Positions 1 through 7,928 of a stretch of DNA of 64,000 nucleotides are shown here, in pieces. The stretch lies in NCBI GenBank assembly GCA_036502005.1, contig DASXZH010000090.1:90007-154006 (forward strand). The letters run 5' to 3'. The position numbers and the translations under genes are program-made. The notes beneath the pieces were generated by a model. It worked only from the letters and a program-made list of their open reading frames with translations. It did not search any database and had not been told where the DNA came from. Position 1 is the stretch's first letter; every line of letters starts with the position of its first letter. Origin of the DNA: DASXZH01 sp036502005. Its GTDB lineage: Bacteria > Armatimonadota > Fimbriimonadia > Fimbriimonadales > Fimbriimonadaceae.

Positions 1-256
1 TTGAACGCAGCGCCTGGCTGGGGGTTAGCTCAGTGGCAAAATTAATGTAAACCGCGTTCATATCGCGCCCAAATGCGTTGATGCGCACACGCGATAATCC
101 TTTTGGTGTGAAGAAATAACCGGGTTCTCGTTTGGGCTTAAATGCTTTGCCGATCATACGCTCTACGGCCGGCTGTTCCGCGCCTAGCAGCTTTGGAATG
201 TTCACCAACGCGGCTTGGGTTCGCATCGAAAGGAGTAAAAGTGGAAGTTGAATCAT
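1..256 (-). CDS. Hypothetical protein, N-terminal part (runs off the left edge)
   Basis: The reading frame opens with ATG at 256 and stays open to the window edge, giving 85 residues. The protein begins MIQLPLLLLSMRTQAALVNI, a short hydrophobic start that could be a weak signal sequence, and continues with a basic stretch around KAFKPKREPGYFF. The ATG overlaps the stop of the upstream TPR-sulfotransferase gene in an ATGA arrangement, so the two are probably translationally coupled. I recognise no domain in the visible part, and the product cannot be named from this fragment. Confidence 0.6.
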   Translation of the reverse strand, partial: MIQLPLLLLSMRTQAALVNIPKLLGAEQPAVERMIGKAFKPKREPGYFFTPKGLSRVRINAFGRDMNAVYINFATELTPSQALRS

Positions 257-2154
257 GTGTTATTTCTCGGGGTCGGGTGTTTTACGTCTTTCAAATCGAG
301 AAGAGCGCCTAGATAAGGTTCGTAGCGCCGCCATCGCTCAACCGACGAGTTGTAAATAGGTTGGCGGGCCTGATATCGGCTTGGAGTATTAATCGCGCTC
401 TGGTTGTCTTCGTGGTGCAGGCAGGCGTCGTTCCAGGGAAGTTCCAGGAAGGACATGATGTCCCGCGTGGTTTGTTCTTTAGAAGCAATTAAATCCTCGT
501 AATCGAGTTCAAAAAACTGCTCCGGCGGTAAGGCATCTCGCCAGTGCTCCATGATGTGCAGGTAGCCGCGGTAGAAGGAAACGATATTCTCTTGCTTGTA
601 GGCAAAGTTCGGACCGGGTCCATAGTGGGTCGTATAAATCGAAAGGCAGGTATCGACCGGATTTCGCCGAATGTGCAAGATCTTGGCTTTGGGAAAAGCT
701 GCATGCACAAGCCCCAAATGTTCAAAGTTAAGGGGCATCTTGTCGGTGATTCTCGGGGCTTTGCCCGCCATCGTTTCCAAAACAAGCTGATAATCGCTCG
801 CAAGTTTTGCCAGATCGGCGGGGTCTATTGTGTTCCCCCATTTCGCGCCTAAGCGGTCTGCCTCGATAAGCCAAAAAGAAAGCTCGCCGGCTGCCTTTAC
901 GTCAGGATGGCTCGATACGATCTGCTCCAGGAGGGTCGTTCCCGACCTTATCATTCCAACGATGAGAATGGGAGTTTCGCTCTGGTCGCCGTAATGCTTA
1001 AGAGACTCGATGGTGGCGGCGTTAAAAAGGGATTTTCTCTTTTCCAGGGTTTTCAACCCCCCTTCCAGGGCAAAAGGGCGTCCGGCGTTGTAAATCCTAA
1101 ATGCCGCTTCGCAAGCTTTATCAAAGTGTTGGATGGCGTGTCCCGCGTCTTTGCGAGCTTCGTACGCCATGCCAAGCGCGTAATCGAGAAATATGCGATC
1201 TTTCAGGCGCAGGGAAGGGCTATCGTAGTTTTCAAGCGCGTTTGGGAGCCAGGATTCGCCGTCGATCTCAAACCATTTCGATTCGGCGAGACAATAGTAG
1301 GCGTAACCCTGAACGGGTTTTAATTTCACAGACTGGACGAGACATTGAAGGGACTCTTCAAATCGGCCTTGTTCTACAAGCCACTGGGCGTAAGATTGGC
1401 TCGTGGAGGGCTTCAAAGCCATCGCTTGCCTGAACATATCCTCGGCCGCATCATGCTGGCGGACCATTGCGTAAGAGTTGGCCAAAACAATCATGAATGC
1501 CGAGACTTTGGGGAATCTGGCCAATCCTTCGTGTGCGGTTTCTATAACGTCCGTCCACCGGCTGAGCCGTTGAAGCTGGTCGCACAACTGAAGCCAATTC
1601 TCCGGATTTTCCGGGGCCAATGCCACCGCTTTCTTGAAGGCGTCCAAGGCTTCAAATCGCTTTTCCGCCATCCGCAAAGCCATGCCGAGATTTTGGTAAG
1701 CGGCTCCCAAAGTCGGATCAAATGCGATAACTTTCTCGAAAGCGGCAATCGCTTCTCTTGGATTTCGGCGGGAGAGCTGGCAAACGCCGAGCGCGTTATA
1801 GGTCGCGGCATCGGGCCGAATTTGCACAGCTTTCTCAGCGATAGCAACCGCCTCTTCAAATCGTGATTGCGATTTCAGCGAAATTGAAAGCCAAATCAAG
1901 GTCTCAGGCTGATCCGGGGATGCCTGCAGAGACCTTAAAAGGTAGGTTTCCGCCTCCTCATATCTCTCGGTCTTCGCGCAAATAATGCCTTGGAGAAGGT
2001 TTGCTTCTGGCTCATCCGCGCTTTCCGATAGCACCTGCTCCAAAAGGTTCGCCGCCAATTGGAGCTTGCCGCAGCGATAGTGATCCTTTGCTGTGGCCAG
2101 TAGTTCTTCCAACTGGTTTGGTGTACCCGACAGAGGCGCCCTCGAAGGAGTCAC
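253..2154 (-). CDS. TPR-repeat sulfotransferase
   Basis: This 633-residue protein has two parts. Residues about 15-300 are tandem tetratricopeptide repeats, with recurring motifs such as NALGVCQLSRRNPREAIAAF. Residues about 395-600 are a sulfotransferase domain: GMIRSGTTLLEQ fits the 5'-phosphosulfate loop that binds PAPS, and HIRRNPVDTCLSIY near residue 490 fits the 3'-phosphate motif. Proteins of this architecture are thought to sulfate proteins or glycans; the acceptor here is unknown. No signal peptide is visible, so it is probably cytoplasmic. The start is GTG at 2154, four bases after the stop of the upstream lipoprotein gene. Its own stop overlaps the next gene's ATG, so the three genes look like one operon. 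Confidence 0.88.
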   Translation of the reverse strand: MTPSRAPLSGTPNQLEELLATAKDHYRCGKLQLAANLLEQVLSESADEPEANLLQGIICAKTERYEEAETYLLRSLQASPDQPETLIWLSISLKSQSRFEEAVAIAEKAVQIRPDAATYNALGVCQLSRRNPREAIAAFEKVIAFDPTLGAAYQNLGMALRMAEKRFEALDAFKKAVALAPENPENWLQLCDQLQRLSRWTDVIETAHEGLARFPKVSAFMIVLANSYAMVRQHDAAEDMFRQAMALKPSTSQSYAQWLVEQGRFEESLQCLVQSVKLKPVQGYAYYCLAESKWFEIDGESWLPNALENYDSPSLRLKDRIFLDYALGMAYEARKDAGHAIQHFDKACEAAFRIYNAGRPFALEGGLKTLEKRKSLFNAATIESLKHYGDQSETPILIVGMIRSGTTLLEQIVSSHPDVKAAGELSFWLIEADRLGAKWGNTIDPADLAKLASDYQLVLETMAGKAPRITDKMPLNFEHLGLVHAAFPKAKILHIRRNPVDTCLSIYTTHYGPGPNFAYKQENIVSFYRGYLHIMEHWRDALPPEQFFELDYEDLIASKEQTTRDIMSFLELPWNDACLHHEDNQSAINTPSRYQARQPIYNSSVERWRRYEPYLGALLDLKDVKHPTPRNNT

Positions 2155-2158
2155 GAGG

Positions 2159-2416
2159 TTAATTTGTCGCGCGCCCCATGATGTGGCGCCTTTGCCCGAG
2201 ATTTTGCAATGCAGCCTGTTTTTGAGCTGGAGTCATGTCTGCAGAATTGATTAGGCTGGCCCTTTTATCGTTCGTAAGCCCCATTCCTGTAGGATCAGCC
2301 TTGTTAACCGGCTTTTGCACGTCCGAAACGTTGTCGTGGCATCCAACCAGCGTAAGCGCGATTACAATGCCGGCCAGGGCCAATCCAAGACCGCTTTTGT
2401 TCAACATTCTTTTCAT
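2159..2416 (-). CDS. Small putative lipoprotein
   Basis: This 85-residue protein has a classic type II signal: basic start MKRMLNKSG, a hydrophobic segment, then the lipobox LVGC with the lipidated Cys at about residue 26. The mature part of about 60 residues is polar and contains DMTPAQKQAALQNLG, a helix-forming stretch. No family is recognised. Four bases separate it from the sulfotransferase gene downstream, consistent with co-transcription. The ATG at 2416 is preceded by an A-rich segment with no clear Shine-Dalgarno site. An imperfect hairpin at 2440-2475 lies just upstream, between this gene and the prepilin-like gene, but has no T-run on this strand. Confidence 0.7.
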   Translation of the reverse strand: MKRMLNKSGLGLALAGIVIALTLVGCHDNVSDVQKPVNKADPTGMGLTNDKRASLINSADMTPAQKQAALQNLGQRRHIMGRATN

Positions 2417-2525
2417 TTTGATTTTCGTTGTTGTGGACGGTAAGCCCCATCGTTTAGGGCGAAGGGGCTTTACCTTAGGAGGGCCCGCTACCGCTGCATT
2501 AAGGCGGGGCGGCGCTCACGAAACA

Positions 2526-3431
2526 CTAGAATGAAGTAGTCGGGCAAGTTATGTTGTTTCTTCCCGCGACGGTCTTATTCCCAGTCGTACCCTCTATCAG
2601 AGTGATCTGAGTCGGATCGAGTGAACCCGTATAAGCGGGAACGAACGAGCTTGGGTTAAAGAGTTGACATGTCCCCGTAGCACCGAACTCGGAGAAATGG
2701 ATGCCGGTCTTCTTACGATACTTAGCGTGGCCGTCTCCAAACGACAGGTTTGTACCGTCGTTATGGTTAATGTCCAGGGTCGTGCCGTCGAATTCAGCCC
2801 AGCCATTTGCGGGCGCGGCATAACCTCGTGCCCCAAAGTTCCAGGGAGCGATTTGAGCAACCTGCTGAAGGCTGGCCGACTCTCTGAAAAGGATCGTCCC
2901 CGCCGGGGCAGGCATAAGGGTTGTCGATTTGAACTCGGCAATGCCGTTCATGTAATAGCTGCTGCAAGCTTGGCTGTTCAGGTAGTTCACAATTCCATAG
3001 CTTCCGGCGGTGTGTGCGTTCTCGCAACCCCAACCATCGGTTAAGTCGGTGTCAATCGCGATCGGGCAACTGCGAACAGCGCCTTTTCCGTCGCTCTTGA
3101 GATAAGGGTTTAACTGCTCTTGCCAGTTGAGATAGTTGTACTTAGCCCAAACTGGATTGTCATAGCCGTTGTCGTAGCCAGGGAACGTCGCGTAGTCGCC
3201 GACCTGTTTAGAACCGCCGTTGTACATGCCGCCTAATGTGTCGTCGAAGTCGTTCGCATACATAATTTCAGCGAGTATGATCTGCTTCTGATTTGATAGA
3301 CATGCGGTTGCCTTTGCAGCCGCTTTCGCTTGTGCGAAAACTGGGAAAAGAATCGCTGCGAGAATCGCAATGATCGCGATAACGACAAGTAGCTCGATGA
3401 GTGTGAAAGCACCCGATTTATTTCTTTTCAT
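2526..3431 (-). CDS. Prepilin-type secreted protein with H-X9-DG C-terminal motif
   Basis: The 301-residue product starts with a type IV prepilin signal, MKRNKSGAFTLIELLVVIAI, where processing is expected before Phe9 with Glu5 of the mature protein in place. The hydrophobic N-terminal helix follows. Near the C-terminus the spacing in HNDGTNLSFGDG (about residues 222-233) matches the prepilin-processing-associated H-X9-DG motif. Such proteins are abundant in Planctomycetes and Armatimonadota and are probably pseudopilins or surface proteins; their exact role is not settled. Several Cys residues (CLSNQ, SCPI, GCENA, QACSS) could form disulfides outside the membrane. No Shine-Dalgarno site precedes ATG 3431. 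A plausible promoter lies about 140 bases upstream. Confidence 0.9.
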   Translation of the reverse strand: MKRNKSGAFTLIELLVVIAIIAILAAILFPVFAQAKAAAKATACLSNQKQIILAEIMYANDFDDTLGGMYNGGSKQVGDYATFPGYDNGYDNPVWAKYNYLNWQEQLNPYLKSDGKGAVRSCPIAIDTDLTDGWGCENAHTAGSYGIVNYLNSQACSSYYMNGIAEFKSTTLMPAPAGTILFRESASLQQVAQIAPWNFGARGYAAPANGWAEFDGTTLDINHNDGTNLSFGDGHAKYRKKTGIHFSEFGATGTCQLFNPSSFVPAYTGSLDPTQITLIEGTTGNKTVAGRNNITCPTTSF

Positions 3432-3569
3432 AATATGATTGAGGAAGTCCCCGTTGACCTAGGGCCTGACGAGTTGCAGGCCCAAACTTTGACATGCGGC
3501 CCAAGTGCACGAATGCATTTGCGATGAACAGAAAACTCCAGTGTTAACTTTCGACCTGCTCATGACTGC

Positions 3570-3598
3570 ATTATACAGGCGAATGTCCGATAGTACAA
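3570..3598 (-). promoter_or_regulatory. Candidate sigma-70-type promoter for the prepilin-like gene
   Basis: On the minus strand TTGTAC (3593-3598) and a perfect TATAAT (3570-3575) are separated by 17 bases. Transcription from here would give a leader of about 130 bases before ATG 3431. The rest of the 354-base gap between 3432 and 3785 holds no convincing gene. It contains a TTGTCTA heptamer at 3604-3610, next to this promoter, that recurs in the palindrome at 3751-3772. Confidence 0.5.
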
Positions 3599-3750
3599 GG
3601 ATTTTGTCTAAAATGTTCGGAGTGTTTATACAATAGGGCACTCCGGTCGTCCGATTAGGTTCAAATTAGCAGATATTGTAGCCCGCCAAGGGACAAAAAT
3701 GAACAAGTGTAGCGACGTTACACGGCCTAATTTAGGCTGAAATCAGTAGT

Positions 3751-3772
3751 GATTGTCTACAAATAGACAATC
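3751..3772. promoter_or_regulatory. Perfect palindrome, possible GntR-family operator
   Basis: Two perfect 9-base arms, GATTGTCTA and TAGACAATC, surround a CAAA loop. It lies 13 bases beyond the end of the small lipoprotein gene and downstream of the GntR/LacI regulator operon. A T-run expected of an intrinsic terminator is absent on either strand, so an operator is more likely. The half-site TTGTCTA recurs at 3604-3610 beside the prepilin-gene promoter. Binding by the neighbouring regulator is inference. Confidence 0.45.
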
Positions 3773-3785
3773 GCATCATGAGGGC

Positions 3786-4157
3786 TTAGTTAAGAACGGA
3801 GCTATCGGCTCTAGTCAGTTCCATCGGCCGGCCCCCGCCTTTAGCGTCGATCGGGGTTATTTTGAGGCTTTCCTTGCCCGTCCATTCGACTTTCGCTCTC
3901 TTGGTCTGCCCGCCGGTATTGAAGGTGACGATGTCGTCATCCATCGTCCAAGTGCCCATATTTACAACCGATCCCTTCTGGCCCGCTCTAAGGTCTCCGG
4001 ATTTTTCAAAGTCCATAATGCCATAGGCAGGACCCGCTGCTCGCCAGGCCCCGGCTATCGAGGGAAGCACGACTTTCGGTTTGTCGGAACAACCGCAAAT
4101 AAGGAATAGAGCCGAAAGAGCGAAAACGGACGCCTGTAAAATAAGTCGCTTCATCAT
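3786..4157 (-). CDS. Putative lipoprotein
   Basis: The product is 123 residues: MMKRLILQASVFALSALFLI followed by CGC. The second Cys, before SDKPK, is the likely lipidated residue, although the -2 position is an unusual Cys. The mature part of about 100 residues reads like a small beta-rich domain (AGAWRAAG, GTWTMDDDIVTF, KVEWTGKESLKITP), reminiscent of lipocalin-like stress domains, but I cannot assign a family. It begins three bases after the stop of the GntR/LacI regulator and is probably its operon partner. Either of two adjacent ATG codons could start it. Confidence 0.7.
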   Translation of the reverse strand: MMKRLILQASVFALSALFLICGCSDKPKVVLPSIAGAWRAAGPAYGIMDFEKSGDLRAGQKGSVVNMGTWTMDDDIVTFNTGGQTKRAKVEWTGKESLKITPIDAKGGGRPMELTRADSSVLN

Positions 4158-4160
4158 TGA

Positions 4161-5426
4161 TCAGCGATATAGACGCGTTCTAGCGCCGCTTTCTTGAAGG
4201 GCGGGAATGGATACCGCCAACTCGGGGGCAGTGGAGTTTTTTATAACGAGAGCGGCCGGAAGAAACACGCGACACGGCGGGCCGCTAATGCCGTCGGAAA
4301 CTCGGTCTAACAGGAGTTCCGCCGCGTGAGTGCCAAACCCTTCAAAATCCTGGCTGGCCGTCGTAATCAAGTCGTTTGCCGGGTCATCGAACCTACCGAT
4401 CCAGTCAAATCCCACCACAGACATGTTTTCAGGAACTGAAATGCCGGCCCCTTCCAGATAAGCGCAAACCCAATATGCGAGCACGTCACAACTGGCGAAA
4501 ATCGCAGTTGGTATGGGATCGGAAGACAAGAGCTCACGGACAACTCTCTGCGCCCAATCCGAATATTTTGGACTCTTGCTCAAAATCCTAGAAAAAGAGT
4601 TGCCGATAGGAAGTTTAGAATTGGCGGAGATAGGTGGCAGGTCCTCCGCAACGATCCTCTTGCCAAGCTCCGCAAGTCCGGCGCTTCGCATCGCACGCCA
4701 ATATCCCCTTTCTCGATCTTTAATAGTGTCCGGAATATCCGTATCGGTCACGAAATGGATATGCGTGTGTCCTAAATCAAGCAAATGCCCTACGCACTTA
4801 CGGGCAGAGGCTAAGTTTGCCGTGCAAACATGGTCAGCCTCCATGCCTTCGGGCGGGGCAATATCTACAAACACCAGGTGCTTACCGGCCGCGATGAGCT
4901 TGGCGTACATTTCGTCGTTTTCGGCGAAAGGATCTCGCTCAATAATGGCCCCCAACGCATTTTCGTTTGCGAGGAAATCGTTAAGGAACTCGCGCTCTTC
5001 GATTTTTACAAAGTCGGCGTAAAAACGGCATGGCTCCCGAACGACCACCCGGTAATTGGTGCCCATCAGACCGGTGGAGATTCCGCGAAGGAATTGGAGA
5101 GAGGCGCCGTCGGCAATGGGGTGGCTGATCCAAACTTGAACCTCCGATCCCGAAACCGCCCTTCGCGCACTTTTCGCCTCTATAATCGGGCGGGAATAGG
5201 GTTTTCGCTTTAAGTCGCCCGCGATAACCAAGGCCTCTATAGCACGGCGAACCGTGCCACGGCTAACGGAAAGTGTGTTCGCAAGAGAGGCCTCCGAAGG
5301 GAGCACAGAGCCCGACTTGAGAACACCGGATCGAATGTTCTTCCGTATTGCCTCTATCGTGATTCGAACGGTTGGTGATAGTTCAGATTTCAGGGAATGC
5401 TCCATTAACGATGCGCTTGCTAGCAT
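4161..5426 (-). CDS. GntR/LacI-type (AraR-like) transcriptional regulator
   Basis: This 421-residue regulator joins two modules. Residues about 14-85 form a GntR winged helix-turn-helix, seen in SGSVLPSEASLANTLSVSRG followed by TVRRAIEALVIAGDL. Residues about 95-400 form a LacI-type periplasmic-binding-protein fold with the typical VVGFDWIGRFDDPANDLITT and HAAELLLDRV segments, which would bind a small ligand, usually a sugar. The Bacillus arabinose repressor AraR has this architecture; the ligand here is unknown. The ATG at 5426 is preceded by AAAGGGG as ribosome-binding site. It is followed closely by a lipoprotein gene, and a perfect palindrome with a prepilin promoter lies further downstream. 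Confidence 0.88.
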   Translation of the reverse strand: MLASASLMEHSLKSELSPTVRITIEAIRKNIRSGVLKSGSVLPSEASLANTLSVSRGTVRRAIEALVIAGDLKRKPYSRPIIEAKSARRAVSGSEVQVWISHPIADGASLQFLRGISTGLMGTNYRVVVREPCRFYADFVKIEEREFLNDFLANENALGAIIERDPFAENDEMYAKLIAAGKHLVFVDIAPPEGMEADHVCTANLASARKCVGHLLDLGHTHIHFVTDTDIPDTIKDRERGYWRAMRSAGLAELGKRIVAEDLPPISANSKLPIGNSFSRILSKSPKYSDWAQRVVRELLSSDPIPTAIFASCDVLAYWVCAYLEGAGISVPENMSVVGFDWIGRFDDPANDLITTASQDFEGFGTHAAELLLDRVSDGISGPPCRVFLPAALVIKNSTAPELAVSIPALQESGARTRLYR

Positions 5427-5565
5427 CGCCCCTTTCTTTCCTATTGACGATCTACTTCAATAGTTTCGTTCAAGGCCATTTGTTTATCTATTTTACATGA
5501 AAAGAGGGCGATTACAAGCTTAATAGTACAAAGAATGGACAATCAGCCTTTTGAAATGTTCAGTA

Positions 5566-5613
5566 AACACGAAAAGTAGGAGAGGCCGCCCTTCCTCGAA
5601 AGGCGGCCTCTCC
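5566..5613 (-). terminator. Intrinsic terminator of the 5650-5961 gene
   Basis: A 12-base-pair perfect stem (5579-5590 with 5602-5613, arms GGAGAGGCCGCC) encloses a loop that itself can pair TTC with GAA. Read on the minus strand, the stem is followed by TACTTTTCGTGTTT, an adequate T-rich tail. It stands 36 bases past the stop of the small exported protein. Confidence 0.72.
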
Positions 5614-5649
5614 CGGTCATGCAACTCGCTTTTTCTTAAGTCGCTAGAA

Positions 5650-5961
5650 TCATCTATCTCGGCGGAAATCTCTTCGAACCTCGACTGGCCTTCGCCAGTC
5701 ATTGCGAACCGGCGCGCAGTAGTCGTTGTTGGCGCGAATCTCGGAATATCCGGCTCCTGCCAGTCCCAGAACCGCCAAACCGGGCTGGTGGGAGGCGATG
5801 CCATAGCCGCCCAGCGCTGCTGCTCCGAGAGCCAATCCATTCCAGGTGCCGCGATCGGAACTGTGACGATAGCCGTTTGCTGATGCCGTCATCGGTGTTG
5901 CTGTCATAACCACGCCGATTGCTAAAGTTGCGAGAGGTGCTGCGATCATTCTTAGTTTCAT
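5650..5961 (-). CDS. Small exported protein with glycine/alanine-rich hydrophobic segment
   Basis: The product is 103 residues. It opens with a signal peptide (MKLRMIAAPLATLAIGVVMT) with likely cleavage after TASA or nearby. A second apolar Gly/Ala stretch, LALGAAALGGYGIA to VLGLAGAGYSE, may insert in a membrane or pack as a glycine-zipper hairpin. The tail is strongly basic (RNDWRRPVEVRRDFRRDR). No family is recognised. The start is supported by a strong AAAGGAG ribosome-binding site 7-8 bases before ATG 5961, and a terminator follows, so it is a monocistronic, real gene. Confidence 0.75.
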   Translation of the reverse strand: MKLRMIAAPLATLAIGVVMTATPMTASANGYRHSSDRGTWNGLALGAAALGGYGIASHQPGLAVLGLAGAGYSEIRANNDYCAPVRNDWRRPVEVRRDFRRDR

Positions 5962-6061
5962 TTCTTTTCTCCTTTGCGGGTTTCCGCTGTTCCTATCCTA
6001 GGAAACGATCTGCGCATTCGCCGAATCGAATCTGAAACTTAAAAGCTTGTAAGCGGCATAA

Positions 6062-6094
6062 ATTAAAAAGACCCCGCCTCAAATGAAGCGGGGT
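6062..6094 (-). terminator. Intrinsic terminator of the 6113-6706 gene
   Basis: ACCCCGC (6071-6077) pairs with GCGGGGT (6088-6094) around a 10-base loop, and on the minus strand the stem is followed at once by CTTTTTAATTT. It lies 18 bases past the stop of the exported protein. Stem strength, T-run and position make this one of the clearest terminators in the window. Confidence 0.88.
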
Positions 6095-6112
6095 TGTGGG
6101 TTGGAGGGTAGT

Positions 6113-6706
6113 TTAGTGGAAAGACGCGAGCTTCGTGCTCGTTGCCCCCAACGCCTGTGCGGCATCGTACATGGCTTGGTTCGAGATCCTATGATAGTTA
6201 GCGTCCGCATCTTGGCCGTACTTGGCATCGATGTCGTCCATTACCTGCATATGGATCTTGTGGGTCACGGCCTTATCGAGGACGGTTCCGATCCAGAAAG
6301 TTCCATCCTTGTCCGTTCCCGCAGAAACGAGAGTGGCGGCCAGCTTCTTGCCCTTCATGTCTGCATCCGGCAGCTTAACGCCGGCAGCGGTGGCGATCTT
6401 TAGAGAATCGGCAACTACAAAGTTGAAAACTGTAACAAAGGACGTGACCTTGTCAGCGCCATATTGGTCGGTAAGCTTAGCAACTTCAGCCTTCGCCAAC
6501 TTTTTGCCCAAGAGGTGGTTTAGTGCCTCGACCGTGCTGAAGTTCTCGGGGCCCCCGCCCGCTTGAACCAACGATGCCGTGACATTCAAAGCTGGATCGC
6601 CCATGTAAACCGGCCCGCCGTATCGGCTTTTCATATCCATAGTGTCTTGCGCAAAGCAAGCAGTTGTAAGCACGGCCGCCATGGCCGCAAAAATCATCTT
6701 CTTCAT
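6113..6706 (-). CDS. Exported protein of unknown function
   Basis: This 197-residue protein begins with a signal peptide, MKKMIFAAMAAVLTTACFAQ, cleaved probably after FAQ; the Cys does not sit in a good lipobox. The mature protein is rich in helices (VEALNHLLGKKLAKAEVAKL) and has a DxDxDAN acidic stretch near the C-terminus (KYGQDADANYHR). I do not recognise the family. The start is fixed by GAGGAG about 8 bases before ATG 6706. The gene is divergent from the Cys-rich HTH regulator at 6827, with 120 AT-rich bases between them, so shared or reciprocal regulation is possible. Confidence 0.78.
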   Translation of the reverse strand: MKKMIFAAMAAVLTTACFAQDTMDMKSRYGGPVYMGDPALNVTASLVQAGGGPENFSTVEALNHLLGKKLAKAEVAKLTDQYGADKVTSFVTVFNFVVADSLKIATAAGVKLPDADMKGKKLAATLVSAGTDKDGTFWIGTVLDKAVTHKIHMQVMDDIDAKYGQDADANYHRISNQAMYDAAQALGATSTKLASFH

Positions 6707-6814
6707 CGTTTTCTCCTCAAAAGGCGTTTGCCTGCGCCATTCTACGCGGTTGTTTCCGAATAAGTTAATAGTTTTATTGATTTATTATCTTTTCTTGTAA
6801 GATTGAGCCGTATA

Positions 6815-6829
6815 TATAAGTAGTGCATG
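6815..6829 (+). promoter_or_regulatory. -10 element at leaderless distance from ATG 6827
   Basis: TATAAG (6815-6820) is followed by six bases and then ATG 6827. A transcript starting at the normal distance from this -10 would begin at or within one base of the start codon. No Shine-Dalgarno sequence is present. TTGTAA at 6795-6800 is a possible -35, but its 14-base spacing is short. Confidence 0.55.
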
Positions 6830-7492
6830 CGATCTAACCAACGAGACTTGAGACTTGCCCAGAGCACAAAGGGCCGAATCGTGGCCCTATTAAGAACCGG
6901 GCCGCAAACTGTCCGCGCATTGGCGCAAGAACTTGGACTAACCGAAAACGCGGTTCGCACCCACCTTGCCGATTTGGACCGCGATAAGATCGTTCGCCAG
7001 GGCCCCGACCAAAAAGGGCACCGTAAACCTTTTCAAACTTTCGAGATCACGGAAGAAGCGGAGCATTCCTTTTCACGCGCTTATCCCGGTGTGCTAGAAA
7101 CCCTGGTCGGGTTGTTAGAGACCAAACTTCCACCCGAAGAGCTAAATGAGATCCTCTGCCAGGTTGGCCGGAACCTCGCCGCCAGACACCCCGAAGTGGC
7201 TTATGGCTCCATCGAAGAGCGCGCCGAGAACGCGGTTACCAAGCTAAATGCCCTCGGAGGAAGCGGGCGCGTGGAAAAGGATGGAGAAGACCTGGTTATA
7301 AAAACAAACGGCTGCCCCCTGAAAGGGCTCACAGCAAAACACCCAAATTGCTGCTGCATAGCTGCATCCATGCTCGACCAGCTCATCGGAAGCGATGTGA
7401 AGGATGAGTGCGAACACGGCCCAAATCCAAAATGTAGGTTCCGAGTGCCGATGCATGTTACATCTCCTGAAAGTCGGCGTACAGAAAAATAA
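6827..7492 (+). CDS. HTH regulator with C-terminal Cys cluster (SufR-like)
   Basis: The 221-residue protein starts with a winged helix-turn-helix of the ArsR/DeoR type: STKGRIVALLRTGPQTVRAL and LTENAVRTHLADL (residues about 12-60). The C-terminal part carries a Cys cluster, NGCPL, then NCCCIA 11 residues later, then DEC and PKC. SufR-type regulators sense iron-sulfur clusters through a similar set of four Cys, so metal or Fe-S binding is a reasonable inference, though the spacing differs from the published SufR pattern. The start ATG lacks a Shine-Dalgarno site and appears leaderless. Its stop TAA shares one base with the ATG of the next gene, a small lipoprotein, suggesting translational coupling. 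Confidence 0.8.
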   Translation: MRSNQRDLRLAQSTKGRIVALLRTGPQTVRALAQELGLTENAVRTHLADLDRDKIVRQGPDQKGHRKPFQTFEITEEAEHSFSRAYPGVLETLVGLLETKLPPEELNEILCQVGRNLAARHPEVAYGSIEERAENAVTKLNALGGSGRVEKDGEDLVIKTNGCPLKGLTAKHPNCCCIAASMLDQLIGSDVKDECEHGPNPKCRFRVPMHVTSPESRRTEK

Positions 7493-7920
7493 TGGATATT
7501 TCACGCTATAAGCTGTCACTGCTGGCCTCGGCAGGGATCGCGTTCGGACTTACAGGATGTGCAGGCAACGGAAGCATCGCCGTACCGATTATTTATAACG
7601 GCACCTACAGCGGATCGTATACTGGCGCCAGCGGGGATAGCGGCACCATGTCTTTCACGGTCGATTCAATCGGAAGCATCACGGGAACTGTAACCGATAC
7701 CACTGTGAACCAAACGGGAACGATGGGCACCGCCAACATCGATAACAACGGCCATTTTTACGTGGCGGTTACTATTGGCAGCGCGTCGGATGTTTTCCAG
7801 GGCAACGTGTCCCTCAATAGTTCAAACCATATGGTGGGGACGATCACGGAAACTGGCGGCCAGAGCCAACAGGTTGTGGTCGACTTTGCTAAAACTCAAG
7901 CAGCCGTTCGCCGGTCATAA
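7492..7920 (+). CDS. Putative lipoprotein, beta-rich
   Basis: A 142-residue protein with a lipoprotein signal, MDISRYKLSLLASAGIAFGL then TGC with the Cys at about residue 23. The mature part is a run of short Gly/Ser/Thr-rich strands (YNGTYSGSYTGASGDSGTMS, GSITGTVTDTTV, HMVGTITETGG), typical of small beta-barrel or beta-sandwich domains found in secreted proteins of unknown function. It begins inside the stop codon of the HTH regulator (TAATG) and so is probably coupled to it. It ends 8 bases before the ThuA-like gene, making a three-gene operon. Confidence 0.75.
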   Translation: MDISRYKLSLLASAGIAFGLTGCAGNGSIAVPIIYNGTYSGSYTGASGDSGTMSFTVDSIGSITGTVTDTTVNQTGTMGTANIDNNGHFYVAVTIGSASDVFQGNVSLNSSNHMVGTITETGGQSQQVVVDFAKTQAAVRRS

Positions 7921-7928
7921 TTGACTGA

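Noticed and set aside
3459..3641. Small minus-strand gene of 60 residues
   Set aside because: No ribosome-binding site, no family, and it overlaps the likely prepilin promoter.
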